10,461 nt of DNA. Source: Clostridiales bacterium UBA8153. Its GTDB lineage: Bacteria > Bacillota > Sulfobacillia > UBA8153. Below are positions 1 through 6,718 of this stretch, piece by piece (within the stretch, counting starts at the first letter, position 1; each line of letters starts with the position of its first letter). The notes beneath the pieces were generated by a model. It saw nothing but the letters and a program-made list of their open reading frames with translations, was not told the origin of the DNA and ran no database searches. The stretch is from NCBI GenBank assembly GCA_003449495.1, contig DMHJ01000197.1, forward strand, positions 1-10,461. Reading direction: 5' to 3'. The position numbers and the translations under genes are program-made.

Positions 1-1
1 G

Positions 2-40
2 AGCATGGACGCCTACCGCCGCAGTCTATCCAAATTCTGA
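2..40 (+). CDS. Possible 3' end of a gene entering from the left (very uncertain)
   Basis: One plus-strand frame is open from the window edge to a TGA at 38-40 and would encode a C-terminus ending in YRRSLSKF. A GC-rich hairpin lies 25 bases after the stop, which would suit the end of a gene. Twelve or so codons are far too few to recognise a family, and an open stretch this short is expected by chance, so this is only a pointer for anyone holding the upstream sequence. Confidence 0.15.
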   Translation, partial: SMDAYRRSLSKF

Positions 41-65
41 GAAACCAGACCCTTCGTCCCAGTCA

Positions 66-85
66 ACGGGGCCTCTCGGCCCCGT
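66..85. terminator. GC-rich hairpin, possible terminator
   Basis: An 8-bp perfect inverted repeat (ACGGGGCC / GGCCCCGT) encloses a 4-base TCTC loop. It lies 25 bases after a possible plus-strand stop at 38-40, and beyond the ATPase relic when read on the minus strand. Neither side carries a clear T-run, so an intrinsic terminator is possible but not proven. Confidence 0.35.
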
Positions 86-110
86 CCTGCTTCCCAAGCT
101 ATGGGGTGAA

Positions 111-275
111 GATCGTCCAGATCGTCCTCCGGCTGGTCCACCACGAGAGTGTCGCCTCTTGACCCTTTGCCAGATTCTCGAGGCACTGCCACCAAACCGG
201 TTGGCTCTGCCCGGTGACGCTCAACTCGATCTGCGCTGGACGGGCCAACTCGAGCTGCTCGACCCATGGGGAGCC
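111..275 (-). pseudogene. Relic of an SMC/RecF-like ATPase (QPEDDLD type), frameshifted
   Basis: Two minus-strand frames together give the end of an ATPase domain. The first reads PAQIELSVTG, then a tryptophan-rich stretch and CLENLAKGQEAT, which resembles an ABC-type signature region (LS-x-GQ). The second, reached by a frameshift around position 160, reads DTLVVDQPEDDLDD, which resembles the Walker B/D-loop of coiled-coil ATPases such as the TrlF-like, PHP-associated group. In intact relatives as I remember them, roughly a dozen residues separate the two motifs; here they are almost fused, so a small out-of-frame deletion is likely. The expected downstream strand and switch histidine (THN-type motif) are missing. 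No start codon or upstream Walker A region is present before the asparaginase gene begins. The family call rests on two short motifs. Confidence 0.5.
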
Positions 276-283
276 TGCATGCG

Positions 284-301
284 GCTGCACTCCGGTGCAG
301 C
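284..301 (-). terminator. Hairpin just after the asparaginase stop
   Basis: A 7-bp perfect stem (GCTGCAC / GTGCAGC) with a 4-base loop begins 27 bases past the asparaginase stop codon. Its position suits a terminator for that gene, but no T-run follows in the minus direction. It also lies next to the ATPase relic and could be part of that older sequence. Confidence 0.3.
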
Positions 302-328
302 ACTTTCCCTTTAGGGCGCACCCGTGTC

Positions 329-1315
329 CTAGGGCGTGATCTCGTCCCACACCGGTTCTAGGAACAGCTGCCGGGCCCGGTCTGGATCCGGGGTCTGACC
401 CAAGGTCCACATCAACTTGGTCAGGGCCGCCTCCTTGGTCATGTCCCGGGCGGGCAACGCTCCGGCCTGGCGCGCCCTCCTGCCCACGGCGTATGCCGTA
501 AGGTCACTGCCGTCAAAGACGCACTGGGTGGTCACCACCACCACCACGCCCTGGCCGACCAGCTCCTCGACCACCCCGCCCAGTTCGCCCGGTCCCGACG
601 ACGGGAGGCCGCCCAAACCGAAGGCCTCGATTACCAGGCCCCGGTACCCCTGGCCGGCCAAGCCCAGGAGGAACTTGGGCTCCAGACCCGGCCACAACTT
701 CACCAGGGCCACTCTAGGCTCCATGCAGAAGCTGGGTCTGCCGGCATGGGCCGGTGGCTGGCGCAGCACCTGGAGGGAGCCGTCATTGAATGCTCCCAGG
801 GGACCGGCGTTGATGCTGCCGAAGGCCTCCAGACCCCGGGTCCGCAGTTTGGTGGCGCGCACGCCGGATATGAGCAAGCCGCCGAAAGCCAGCATCACCC
901 CTGGGAATGGGGAGCGGGCGGCTACCAGGGCATCGCGGAGATTGGCGGGGGCATCGCTGCTTTCATGTTCCAGAGTCCGCTGGGAGCCGGTGAAGACCAC
1001 CGGCCGGTCTAGGCCGCCCAGCATGAAGCTGAGGGCCGACGCCGAATAGGCCATGGTGTCGGTGCCGTGGGTGATAACGATCCCATCGTACTGGGAGAGC
1101 CTGGCCTGGACCGCTTCGGCCATAGCCACCCAGGCTCCCAGCTCCAGGCTGGAGCTGTCCAGGTTCATCAGCTGGAATGTCTCCACGGTGCCGCCGGGCC
1201 GGCCACCGGTGGCCTTGGTCAGGATCTCCTCCACGGTGTACCTGGGCCGTAATCCCCCGGCGCTACTGCCGGAGGCGATGGTGCCGCCGGTGCCCAACAA
1301 TAGGATGGGTCGCAA
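329..1315 (-). CDS. ansA: L-asparaginase, type I-like (asparaginase/glutaminase family)
   Basis: The 328-residue product hydrolyses L-asparagine to aspartate and ammonia, as expected for the family. Both threonine motifs are present: GTGGTIAS near residues 8-15, with the nucleophile at about Thr12, and ITHGTDTM at 81-88, giving Thr85 and Asp86. The partner Lys is about residue 156 in RATK. No signal peptide is visible and the protein begins directly with the first beta strand, so it is probably cytoplasmic. The length is normal for cytoplasmic bacterial asparaginases. The start is a TTG, chosen because a GAAGGGAGTGACC Shine-Dalgarno lies upstream with 9 bases between its AAGGGAG core and the TTG, and because it places the GTGGTIAS motif at the usual depth. 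The gene appears monocistronic: 363 bases separate it from tldE upstream. The family call is firm; the preference for asparagine over glutamine cannot be read from sequence alone. Confidence 0.95.
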   Translation of the reverse strand: MRPILLLGTGGTIASGSSAGGLRPRYTVEEILTKATGGRPGGTVETFQLMNLDSSSLELGAWVAMAEAVQARLSQYDGIVITHGTDTMAYSASALSFMLGGLDRPVVFTGSQRTLEHESSDAPANLRDALVAARSPFPGVMLAFGGLLISGVRATKLRTRGLEAFGSINAGPLGAFNDGSLQVLRQPPAHAGRPSFCMEPRVALVKLWPGLEPKFLLGLAGQGYRGLVIEAFGLGGLPSSGPGELGGVVEELVGQGVVVVVTTQCVFDGSDLTAYAVGRRARQAGALPARDMTKEAALTKLMWTLGQTPDPDRARQLFLEPVWDEITP

Positions 1316-1319
1316 GCCG

Positions 1320-1332
1320 GGTCACTCCCTTC
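1320..1332 (-). promoter_or_regulatory. Extended Shine-Dalgarno deciding the TTG start of the asparaginase gene
   Basis: Read on the minus strand the site is GAAGGGAGTGACC, partly matching the extended anti-Shine-Dalgarno complement AAGGAGGTGATC. The AAGGGAG core is 9 bases from the TTG. The same 13 bases, with the same spacing, precede the M24 gene. Confidence 0.7.
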
Positions 1333-1609
1333 GGGCCGCCCGGGCCCCGGTGCTGCCCAGACCTAACCATCTTTGCCGGACCAGGCACGGGAGAGCAGAC
1401 GGCTTACCGGCAAAGACCCGCCCATCGCCGGGCTTCACGCTCGCGCCACACCGTGGGTCCGGTAGCGCGGGAGGCGGCCGGGTGGGCGCACTCCCCGCCG
1501 GCGGTGGGCCGGGGTGGTCCGGGCCCATTCTCACAGGTTACACTCCGCCCGCCCGCCGGGACGGGCAGGCTGGCACCTTTACCGCGCTCGCCGTCCCCGA
1601 CCCCGGCTA

Positions 1610-1645
1610 AGGGAGTGCCGGAACCGTCCAGTCCCGGCACTCCCT
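1610..1645 (-). terminator. Strong hairpin downstream of tldE, probable terminator
   Basis: A 12-bp perfect inverted repeat (AGGGAGTGCCGG / CCGGCACTCCCT) with a 12-base loop lies 33 bases beyond the tldE stop. The position suits termination of the tldD-tldE transcript. There is no T-run on either side, so it may be a U-poor terminator or an mRNA-stabilising structure. Confidence 0.55.
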
Positions 1646-1678
1646 CTCCAGACACCGGAATACCCGCTAGGGCCTGCC

Positions 1679-2974
1679 CTACTTCCCGGAAATGGTCACT
1701 CCCGACGCGGCCACCCAGGGCAAGATGGCCTGGCCATAGTCGATGCGCTGGGTGGAGACCGCCCGGATGTCCTTTAGCAGCTCGACGAAGTTCCCCGAGA
1801 GCATGGTCTCGCTCAGGGGATAAGTGATCCGGCCGTCTTCAATGAGGTAACTGTTCTTGGCCACGCCGGAAAAGTCCCCGTTGTTGCTGGGACTACCTCC
1901 GGAGAACCTGGCCATGAGCACACCCCGCTGCACCGACTTGATCATATCCTCCAAGGATGTAGTGCCCGGCTCTATCACCCAAGCCGAACCATCGTTGGCC
2001 GAGCGGGTCTTACCCGTCTTGTTCGCCCCGTACAGGCTGAGCAGGAAGCTCTTGAGCACGCCCTTATCCAGTAGGGTGCTGTTGGCGGCGGCATAGCCGT
2101 CGCCGGTGACGAAGTACCCGTCGCAGATCTCTTCCGCTACCGGGCGCGAGTGAATGGTGAGCTGGGGGCTGGCGATGACTTGGTCCAGGCTGTCCCGGTA
2201 GATGCTGGTGCCCGAGACCATGGCAAAGTCACTCAGGGAGCGTACGAGAAAGTACAGGGTGTCCCCAAGGCAGTCGGGGGTGATGATCACATCGCCCACG
2301 AATTTCCCGTGCACCGGCCGGGTGCTGGTCTGTTCTCCGGACTGGCGCAGCAGGGTGTCTACTGAGCCGCACTGGAGGAGGGGCCGGTCCAGGTCTTTGA
2401 CGGCAAAGCCGGTATAGTTGAAGGAGGAAACCTTCCCGTCCTCTTGGGAGGAGAACATGAGGACACCGTGGTAGACGCCTTTATGGGTGGCGAAGTCCAC
2501 ACCGTTGGAGTTGGCGAAGTAGCTGCGGGTGTGGGTGAAGTCCACGTAGGCCTGGCGGAGCACGGCCTTGGGATGGCGGACCTGGATCTGTTGCAGGAGC
2601 TCGTCCAACCGGAAGTACATCCGCTCCAAGTCAGGTTGCTCATCACCCGTCTTGAACGTCGCCGCGGGCTGGGAGGCGGCGATGTCGTGGGCTTCATCGG
2701 GCTGTGAGGACCGGGCGATGCCCAGGCATTCGGCCACCGCCCGGTCTACGGCGGCCCGGTCAGATTGGTTGCCGGCGCTCGTACCCTTCCTTTGTCCATC
2801 CAAGGCGGTCAAGGCCAACCGGGTGTCAAAGGTAGTCCTCAGCAGGCTGAGCTTGCCGGCATCCACGTTCATCTCGTGCTTGGCGCTCTGGGCGAGCAGG
2901 CACTGGGCCTTGTCCGCCCCGGCTTTCAACAATGCGTCCCGGGCGTACCCCGCGATTTTCCTGGGCTCTTCCAC
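1679..2974 (-). CDS. tldE: TldE/PmbA-type subunit of the TldD/TldE peptidase
   Basis: The 431-residue product matches the TldE (PmbA) half of the TldD/TldE heteromeric metalloprotease. In studied bacteria that complex trims unfolded peptides, for example in microcin B17 maturation and CcdA turnover; TldE lacks the zinc motif and helps shape the chamber. As expected there is no HExxxH. The C-terminal domain signature is clear from about residue 357: FSGG, NGDFSGVA, LIEDG and then SGNF, ending with a GVTISGK strand. No signal peptide is seen, so it should be cytoplasmic. The start is GTG, 2 bases after the tldD stop, with a GGGGTAGG Shine-Dalgarno inside the end of tldD, so translation is probably coupled. 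The length is normal. The partner gene directly upstream makes this identification firm; the natural substrate is unknown. Confidence 0.93.
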   Translation of the reverse strand: MEEPRKIAGYARDALLKAGADKAQCLLAQSAKHEMNVDAGKLSLLRTTFDTRLALTALDGQRKGTSAGNQSDRAAVDRAVAECLGIARSSQPDEAHDIAASQPAATFKTGDEQPDLERMYFRLDELLQQIQVRHPKAVLRQAYVDFTHTRSYFANSNGVDFATHKGVYHGVLMFSSQEDGKVSSFNYTGFAVKDLDRPLLQCGSVDTLLRQSGEQTSTRPVHGKFVGDVIITPDCLGDTLYFLVRSLSDFAMVSGTSIYRDSLDQVIASPQLTIHSRPVAEEICDGYFVTGDGYAAANSTLLDKGVLKSFLLSLYGANKTGKTRSANDGSAWVIEPGTTSLEDMIKSVQRGVLMARFSGGSPSNNGDFSGVAKNSYLIEDGRITYPLSETMLSGNFVELLKDIRAVSTQRIDYGQAILPWVAASGVTISGK

Positions 2975-2976
2975 CG

Positions 2977-4356
2977 CTACCTACCCCCTATGCTGATGGT
3001 GCACTTGATGGCCGGTCCGCCCATGCCCACCGGGATCATCTGCTTTTTGCCGCACATGCCGGCACACATCCACTTCATGTCTTCCGACACCATGGTCACC
3101 GTCTTCAGCATGTGGAAGGCTACGCCCGAAATGGTGGTCTCTCGAATGGCCCGCCCCAGCTTTCCGTTCTTGATCTCGTAGCCCAGCGGCACCGAAAACA
3201 TGAACTCGCTGGTGGAATCGGCCTGGCCATTGCCGGGCTTCACCAGGTAGTATCCATCGTCCACCGAGGCGATCATATCCTCCAGCCTGCTCTTGCCGGG
3301 CAGGATGGCGGTGTTCCGCATGCGGATGAGGGGCTCATCGGAAAACTGGTAGGCCCGGGCATTACCGGCGGGCGCTACGCCGAAATGGGCCGCGGTCTCT
3401 TTGTTGTGAAGGAAGGTCTTGAGCACGCCGTCCCGGATGACCACGGCATCCTCAGCCGGGGTGCCCTCATCGTCGACATAGACCGGCACCGGGCAGGTGC
3501 TGCCCAGGGCGGTGTGGGCAAAGTCCACTAAGGTCACCAGCGGGCTGGCCACTTCCTGCTCCAGCAGGGCTCCCGCCACCGAGCCGCCCAGCACCAGGTC
3601 GGCCTCGGCAGTGTGGCCGATGGCCTCGTGGGCCAAGATGCCGGCCAGCTCCGCATCGAGGACACACATCTGCACGCCGGCACTGGCGAAGACGCCCTGG
3701 GCTTTATTCATGAGGTGCTGGTGCTGGCGGGCGATGCCTTCATACAGTTCGGAGGGGGACGAGAACACATCCTCGAACTGGCCACGGCCACCAAAAGACT
3801 CGAACAGCTCCACCGGCTCGCCGTCTTGGTGGACGGTGAGGATGACGTAGATCAGGCTCCTGGGGGTGAGAGAGTATGCGGAACTCCCATCGGAAGTGAG
3901 CAGGGTCTTCTCCATGTCCGTCACACTCAGACTTACCGTACGGCTGGAAAGACCGGGATAGGTAGCGGCGATATGGGCATCGATTTCCTTGACGAAATCC
4001 ACCAGTACCTTCTGGCTGGCCCTGGGCTTGTGGGTAGCGAAGTCGGCGTGCCCTGTAGCCTGGACCTGGGGCAAGTTGCCCTGGCCTTTCTTTACCCGGG
4101 AGTTCATAAAGGTGGCATTGTCAGTAGCCGCCCGGATCACCGAGCGCACCATGGGTTCATCCAAATCGGGACTGGAAGAGAAACCCCAAGAGCCATCCTG
4201 GTACACCCGTGCCGATACGCCACCCATGACGGAACGGGTGTTGCCGGTGTTGTTCCCCTTGATGAAAGTAATGCCGACGTTGGTGTTTTCCTGGACCCTA
4301 AGCTCGGTATACGAGGAAAAGTGGCGGGAAAACCGGTGCAGATCATGTCTGGGCAT
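2977..4356 (-). CDS. tldD: TldD zinc metallopeptidase subunit
   Basis: The 459-residue product is the catalytic subunit of the TldD/TldE peptidase. Its HExxxH zinc motif is HEAIGH at residues 243-248, within a helix reading GILAHEAIGHTAE. The C-terminal region carries a CGK-x-Q followed by PVG-x-GGP and a final strand ending SIGGR, as in TldD proteins; Cys435 is the likely further zinc ligand, and an additional cysteine, Cys431, sits four residues before it. Middle motifs include YVDDEGTPAEDAVVIRDG near 293-310 and RMRNT near 345. The ATG start has an AAGGAGG 11 bases upstream. It leads a two-gene operon with tldE and is divergent from the M24 peptidase gene across 292 bases. The protein is probably cytoplasmic. 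No adjacent small peptide gene was found that would name a substrate. Confidence 0.95.
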   Translation of the reverse strand: MPRHDLHRFSRHFSSYTELRVQENTNVGITFIKGNNTGNTRSVMGGVSARVYQDGSWGFSSSPDLDEPMVRSVIRAATDNATFMNSRVKKGQGNLPQVQATGHADFATHKPRASQKVLVDFVKEIDAHIAATYPGLSSRTVSLSVTDMEKTLLTSDGSSAYSLTPRSLIYVILTVHQDGEPVELFESFGGRGQFEDVFSSPSELYEGIARQHQHLMNKAQGVFASAGVQMCVLDAELAGILAHEAIGHTAEADLVLGGSVAGALLEQEVASPLVTLVDFAHTALGSTCPVPVYVDDEGTPAEDAVVIRDGVLKTFLHNKETAAHFGVAPAGNARAYQFSDEPLIRMRNTAILPGKSRLEDMIASVDDGYYLVKPGNGQADSTSEFMFSVPLGYEIKNGKLGRAIRETTISGVAFHMLKTVTMVSEDMKWMCAGMCGKKQMIPVGMGGPAIKCTISIGGR

Positions 4357-4648
4357 GTCCTCATCCCCCTCCTTCGCCGCAACATTCGGCGAAACCGGGT
4401 CGGATTCCTTGCCATCCGCCGCCAGGACCAGCCGTAGGGATGCCGCCTGCGCCGTACCTTTCGCCCACTACCGGTCTCTCACTCTCCGCCACCCTGGGCC
4501 AGCTCGACGAAACCCCCGGCCCCGGCAGGAATCGGGAATGCCGGGCGCCAAGAGAACTACCGGCCGGAAGCTACCGGGACCCGGGCGGCTCACCGCCGGG
4601 GTATACCCTGCCGGCTCCGGCCCATTGCCTTGAAGGGAGTGACCACAA
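4357..4648. other. Divergent intergenic region between tldD and the M24 gene
   Basis: This region should carry the promoters for both directions. Visible structure: a 7-bp inverted repeat CCCGGCA at 4521-4527 with TGCCGGG at 4539-4545; a small hairpin GGCGG-CTCA-CCGCC near 4585-4598; and a 10-bp palindrome GGGTATACCC at 4599-4608. The TATACC inside the palindrome lies about 42 bases before the M24 start and could be a -10 element, but no convincing -35 stands at the right distance. For tldD I see the AAGGAGG at 4368-4374 but no clear promoter. Confidence 0.4.
4632..4644 (+). promoter_or_regulatory. Extended Shine-Dalgarno of the M24 gene, deciding a GTG start
   Basis: GAAGGGAGTGACC precedes a GTG with 9 bases between the AAGGGAG core and the start. 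It is identical in sequence and spacing to the site before the asparaginase gene. Confidence 0.7.
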
Positions 4649-5845
4649 GTGGCGTTCCTCCCCAGGTCCGTGTTTGAGCGGAGGCTGGAGACCATCCGGA
4701 GCTACCTTGAAGCCAACGACCTGGCCGCACTGGTGGTGCTGACCGCGGACAACTTCTACTATGTGACCAACTTTTTCCTGGATGTGGCGCCTTGGGAGCG
4801 CCCGGTAGCGGCGGTACTGCCCGCCCAGGGACAGCCGTTCTTGGTTATGAACGAGCTGTCCCGGCATCACCTGCGTATGGCTGAGGAGCTGGGCATGCTG
4901 TGGATCACCGACTGGGACTTCTACGTAGAGCACCCCCGGCAAGTCAGCCGCAAGTACAATGTGTTGCAGTGGCACCGGTTGCTGGCTGACCGGCTACGAG
5001 CGCGAGGTATAATCAAGGGCAAGCTGGGGGTGGAGGGGCCCGCAGCCACCATTGCCAGGGTGCAGGATCATCTGCCCAAGCTTACCCTTGAGGACGCTAC
5101 CGACCTGCTGAAGGTGATGCGCCGGGTCAAATGCGAGGAAGAGCTGGCCTTCCTGCGGTCTGCGGCCAGCCTTACCGACTGGGGCATGGAACGCTTCCGG
5201 GAAATTGCCCGGCCGGGCCGGACTATCACCGAGGTCGATGCCGAGCAGCATCTGCTCATGGTGGGTGAGGCGGCCCGGCGTTGGCCCCAGGATCGCGTGC
5301 GCAGCCGGGTGTTCAGCCTGACCGGACCGGACAGTGCCGCCCCCCACGGGGCGCCGGGGGATATTGGCCGGCAGATCCAGAAAGGCGATGTCATCGTCAA
5401 CATCACCATTGTCACGTTTAACGGCATGGTCTGCGAAAACGAGCGCACCTTCGTGGTGGGCCCACCCGCTTCCGACTTGGTGCGCCGGGCCTTCACGGCG
5501 GCAGTGGCGGCCCAGGAAGCGGCCATCGCGCAGCTGGTCACCGGTAACGTGGTAGCCAACTGCGACGGTGCCGCCCAGAAAGTTTTCGAGGACGCCGGCT
5601 TCGGCGACCACATCCTCCACCGTACCGGACACGGCATGGGGATCGCCGGCCACGAGTTCCCTGAAGACATGGCATTCTGCATTCGGCCGCTGGAAACCAA
5701 CGAAGTGTATTCGGCCGAGCCCGGCATCTACATCTACGGGGTGGGCGGGTTCCGCCACGACGACACGGTCATAGTCAAACCCGGCCGGCCGGAAGTGGTG
5801 ACCACCTCGCCCAAGAGCCTACGTGACCAAACCCTAGCCGTCTAG
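4649..5845 (+). CDS. M24 family (Xaa-Pro peptidase/creatinase-like) protein with altered metal ligands
   Basis: The 398-residue product has the two-domain creatinase/prolidase layout: an N-terminal domain to about residue 150 and a pita-bread catalytic domain after it. Recognisable catalytic motifs are APHGAP (His233), the HRTGHGMG stretch (His328), a second His at 335, and YSAEPGIY (Glu357). The five metal ligands of M24 aminopeptidases are Asp, Asp, His, Glu, Glu. By my alignment they are here Asn251, Glu263 (in CENERTF), His328, Glu357 and Asp371 (in FRHDDT), so three of five differ. Other M24 subfamilies also carry a Glu before the RTF motif, so this may be a recognised variant with a different metal centre or chemistry, rather than a dead enzyme. 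The protein looks cytoplasmic, with no signal peptide. The start is GTG, supported by the Shine-Dalgarno at 4632-4644. It could act as an Xaa-Pro dipeptidase or on another C-N substrate; the exact reaction is open. Confidence 0.9.
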   Translation: MAFLPRSVFERRLETIRSYLEANDLAALVVLTADNFYYVTNFFLDVAPWERPVAAVLPAQGQPFLVMNELSRHHLRMAEELGMLWITDWDFYVEHPRQVSRKYNVLQWHRLLADRLRARGIIKGKLGVEGPAATIARVQDHLPKLTLEDATDLLKVMRRVKCEEELAFLRSAASLTDWGMERFREIARPGRTITEVDAEQHLLMVGEAARRWPQDRVRSRVFSLTGPDSAAPHGAPGDIGRQIQKGDVIVNITIVTFNGMVCENERTFVVGPPASDLVRRAFTAAVAAQEAAIAQLVTGNVVANCDGAAQKVFEDAGFGDHILHRTGHGMGIAGHEFPEDMAFCIRPLETNEVYSAEPGIYIYGVGGFRHDDTVIVKPGRPEVVTTSPKSLRDQTLAV

Positions 5846-5976
5846 TGCACGCCAGGTGTCGCGGCCGCGGAGGGCAAGGGTCCACCGCACACCGGGTAGC
5901 GCACACTGGAGGTCATGCCGCGGCGCAGGCAGCGCACTGATGGGTTGGCCGGGGCGCCTACCCCGGGCCAGGCCGG

Positions 5977-6264
5977 GCCGCGGGCCGCCGCCAGGCGCAG
6001 GGCCTGGTAGAGGCTGGCGGCTCGGGCGAGGTCCCGCCCGGCGATGTCAAACGCCGGGCCGTGATCGACACTGGTACGGATCACGGGCAGCCCCACGCTC
6101 AGGTTGATTCCATCGCAGAGAACAGTGCTTTGAACCCGGCGTGCCCCCGGCCCGGGCTTCGGCCAGGGCCGGACCGATCACCTCCAACTCTGCCCGGCCG
6201 AAAGCACCGCCCTCCCCGGCATGGGGATGGAGGCTGGCGACGGCGATCACCTCATCACTGCGCC
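5977..6264 (-). pseudogene. Relic of a PdxA-family dehydrogenase (PdxA2-like), deleted and frameshifted
   Basis: Three minus-strand frames together give pieces of the C-terminal half of a PdxA-like protein. The first (6264 down to about 6140) reads IAVASLHPHAGEGGAFGR and ends EARA. The next short piece, [12 protein letters not shown], is in another frame. A third frame continues [11 protein letters not shown], then [14 protein letters not shown], ending near LRLAAARG. In intact PdxA proteins about 34 residues lie between the first and second pieces, including the metal-binding MYHDQG motif; they are missing here. The whole N-terminal half is also absent. In DUF1537 operons the PdxA homologue acts as a dehydrogenase of phosphorylated four-carbon acid sugars, not in vitamin B6 synthesis. 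The reading frame stays open past the homology to 5842, where its TAG overlaps the M24 stop on the other strand. This is a nonfunctional remnant. Confidence 0.88.
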
Positions 6265-6339
6265 CCAAAGACCAGCCCGGGCAGACTGCACCCCGGTATA
6301 CCCGGCACCGGTCAGGTCGTCGGCGATGACGGCATAACA
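6250..6339 (-). pseudogene. Relic of the N-terminus of a DUF1537 four-carbon acid sugar kinase
   Basis: A minus-strand stretch reads YAVIADDLTGAGYTGVQ followed by ARAGLWGAV. This closely resembles the start of DUF1537 kinases (OtnK/DtnK type), whose N-terminus is typically IADDLTGANDTG with VQ and a small helix. These enzymes phosphorylate four-carbon acid sugars such as erythronate or threonate derivatives. Only about 28 codons remain of the roughly 400 expected; the sequence then jumps directly into the PdxA relic at about 6250-6265. Upstream it is fused in frame to the end of the KdgT-like relic. Order and orientation match an intact permease-kinase-dehydrogenase operon reduced by deletions. 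Confidence 0.8.
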
Positions 6340-6660
6340 GTTGGATTCATTATCCGCCGTGGTGCCGATGGCAAATCCCATCCCCGCGTTCTCCCGGAAG
6401 GCCAAGGATCCGAAAGCGCCGGTGACCAGGGACACCAAGACGCCCAGGATGACGCCAACCATGCCGCCCCGCACCAGGTGCATAGGGTCGATGCCCCCAC
6501 CCGGGACGAAGGCAAAGAACGGTATGGTAATGGAGGGCGTGGGCTTCATCATAGGCGAACTAGTGGTCCCGGTTGCCGAGGATAAAGCCCACCAGAAATA
6601 TCTCCTCACGCCTCTGTTGGGAACGAGAGCCAGGCGCGGGATGGTGGCCTGCAGCTGTCG
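6340..6660 (-). pseudogene. Relic of a 2-keto-3-deoxygluconate permease (KdgT-like)
   Basis: The minus strand gives ATIPRLALV, then after a frame change FLVGFILGN, then after another change ITIPFFAFVPGGGIDP, a hydrophobic helix around GVILGVLVSLVTG, and GMGFAIGTTA. These match, in order, the last third of KdgT permeases as I remember them (a GFILGNLD motif, an IPFFAFALGAGI motif, a glycine-rich helix and a TTAGN motif). A stop codon interrupts the frame just after the FILGN motif. The upstream two thirds are absent and the nitroreductase gene begins nearby on the other strand. KdgT symporters import keto-sugar acids, and the following DUF1537 and PdxA relics fit an acid-sugar uptake and breakdown operon. 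The family call is from short motifs but is supported by the neighbours. Confidence 0.65.
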
Positions 6661-6704
6661 AAGGAGAATACAGCTCGGGGAAGAACTAGCGCACGAAGCT
6701 GACT

Positions 6705-6712
6705 GAGAGGAG
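6705..6712 (+). promoter_or_regulatory. Shine-Dalgarno deciding the TTG start of the nitroreductase gene
   Basis: GAGAGGAG ends 6 bases before the TTG at 6719. The in-frame ATG at 6725 would have 12 bases of spacing, so TTG is the better start; the proteins differ by two residues. Confidence 0.6.
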
Positions 6713-6718
6713 TTTGAT

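Larger units (their letters stand above)
1316..1678. other. Intergenic region between tldE and the asparaginase gene
   Basis: No convincing gene lies in these 363 bases. Open frames here are proline-, arginine- and glycine-rich and look like GC-rich noise. The region holds a 10-bp perfect inverted repeat, TCTTTGCCGG at 1370-1379 and CCGGCAAAGA at 1407-1416 with a 27-base loop, which would fold in the asparaginase mRNA leader or could be an operator. It also holds the hairpin after tldE. I could not identify a clear -35/-10 pair for the asparaginase gene. Confidence 0.5.

Noticed and set aside
417..1049. Long plus-strand open frame opposite the asparaginase gene.
   Set aside because: It is arginine/proline/serine-rich with no family resemblance, and lies antisense to a well-recognised gene; this is typical of GC-rich DNA.
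1322..1534. A 70-codon minus-strand open frame just before the asparaginase gene, considered as a leader or RiPP precursor peptide.
   Set aside because: It is proline-rich, has no leader/core look, and its stop lies inside the asparaginase Shine-Dalgarno. No processing genes apart from the separate tldD/tldE operon support it.
1562..1600. T-box-like sequence on the plus strand (TGGCACC followed shortly by ACCGCG and then CGTCCCC), upstream of the 1610-1645 hairpin.
   Set aside because: The canonical TGGNACCGCG core is interrupted by extra bases, the following hairpin does not overlap the supposed antiterminator as it must, and no plus-strand gene lies downstream.
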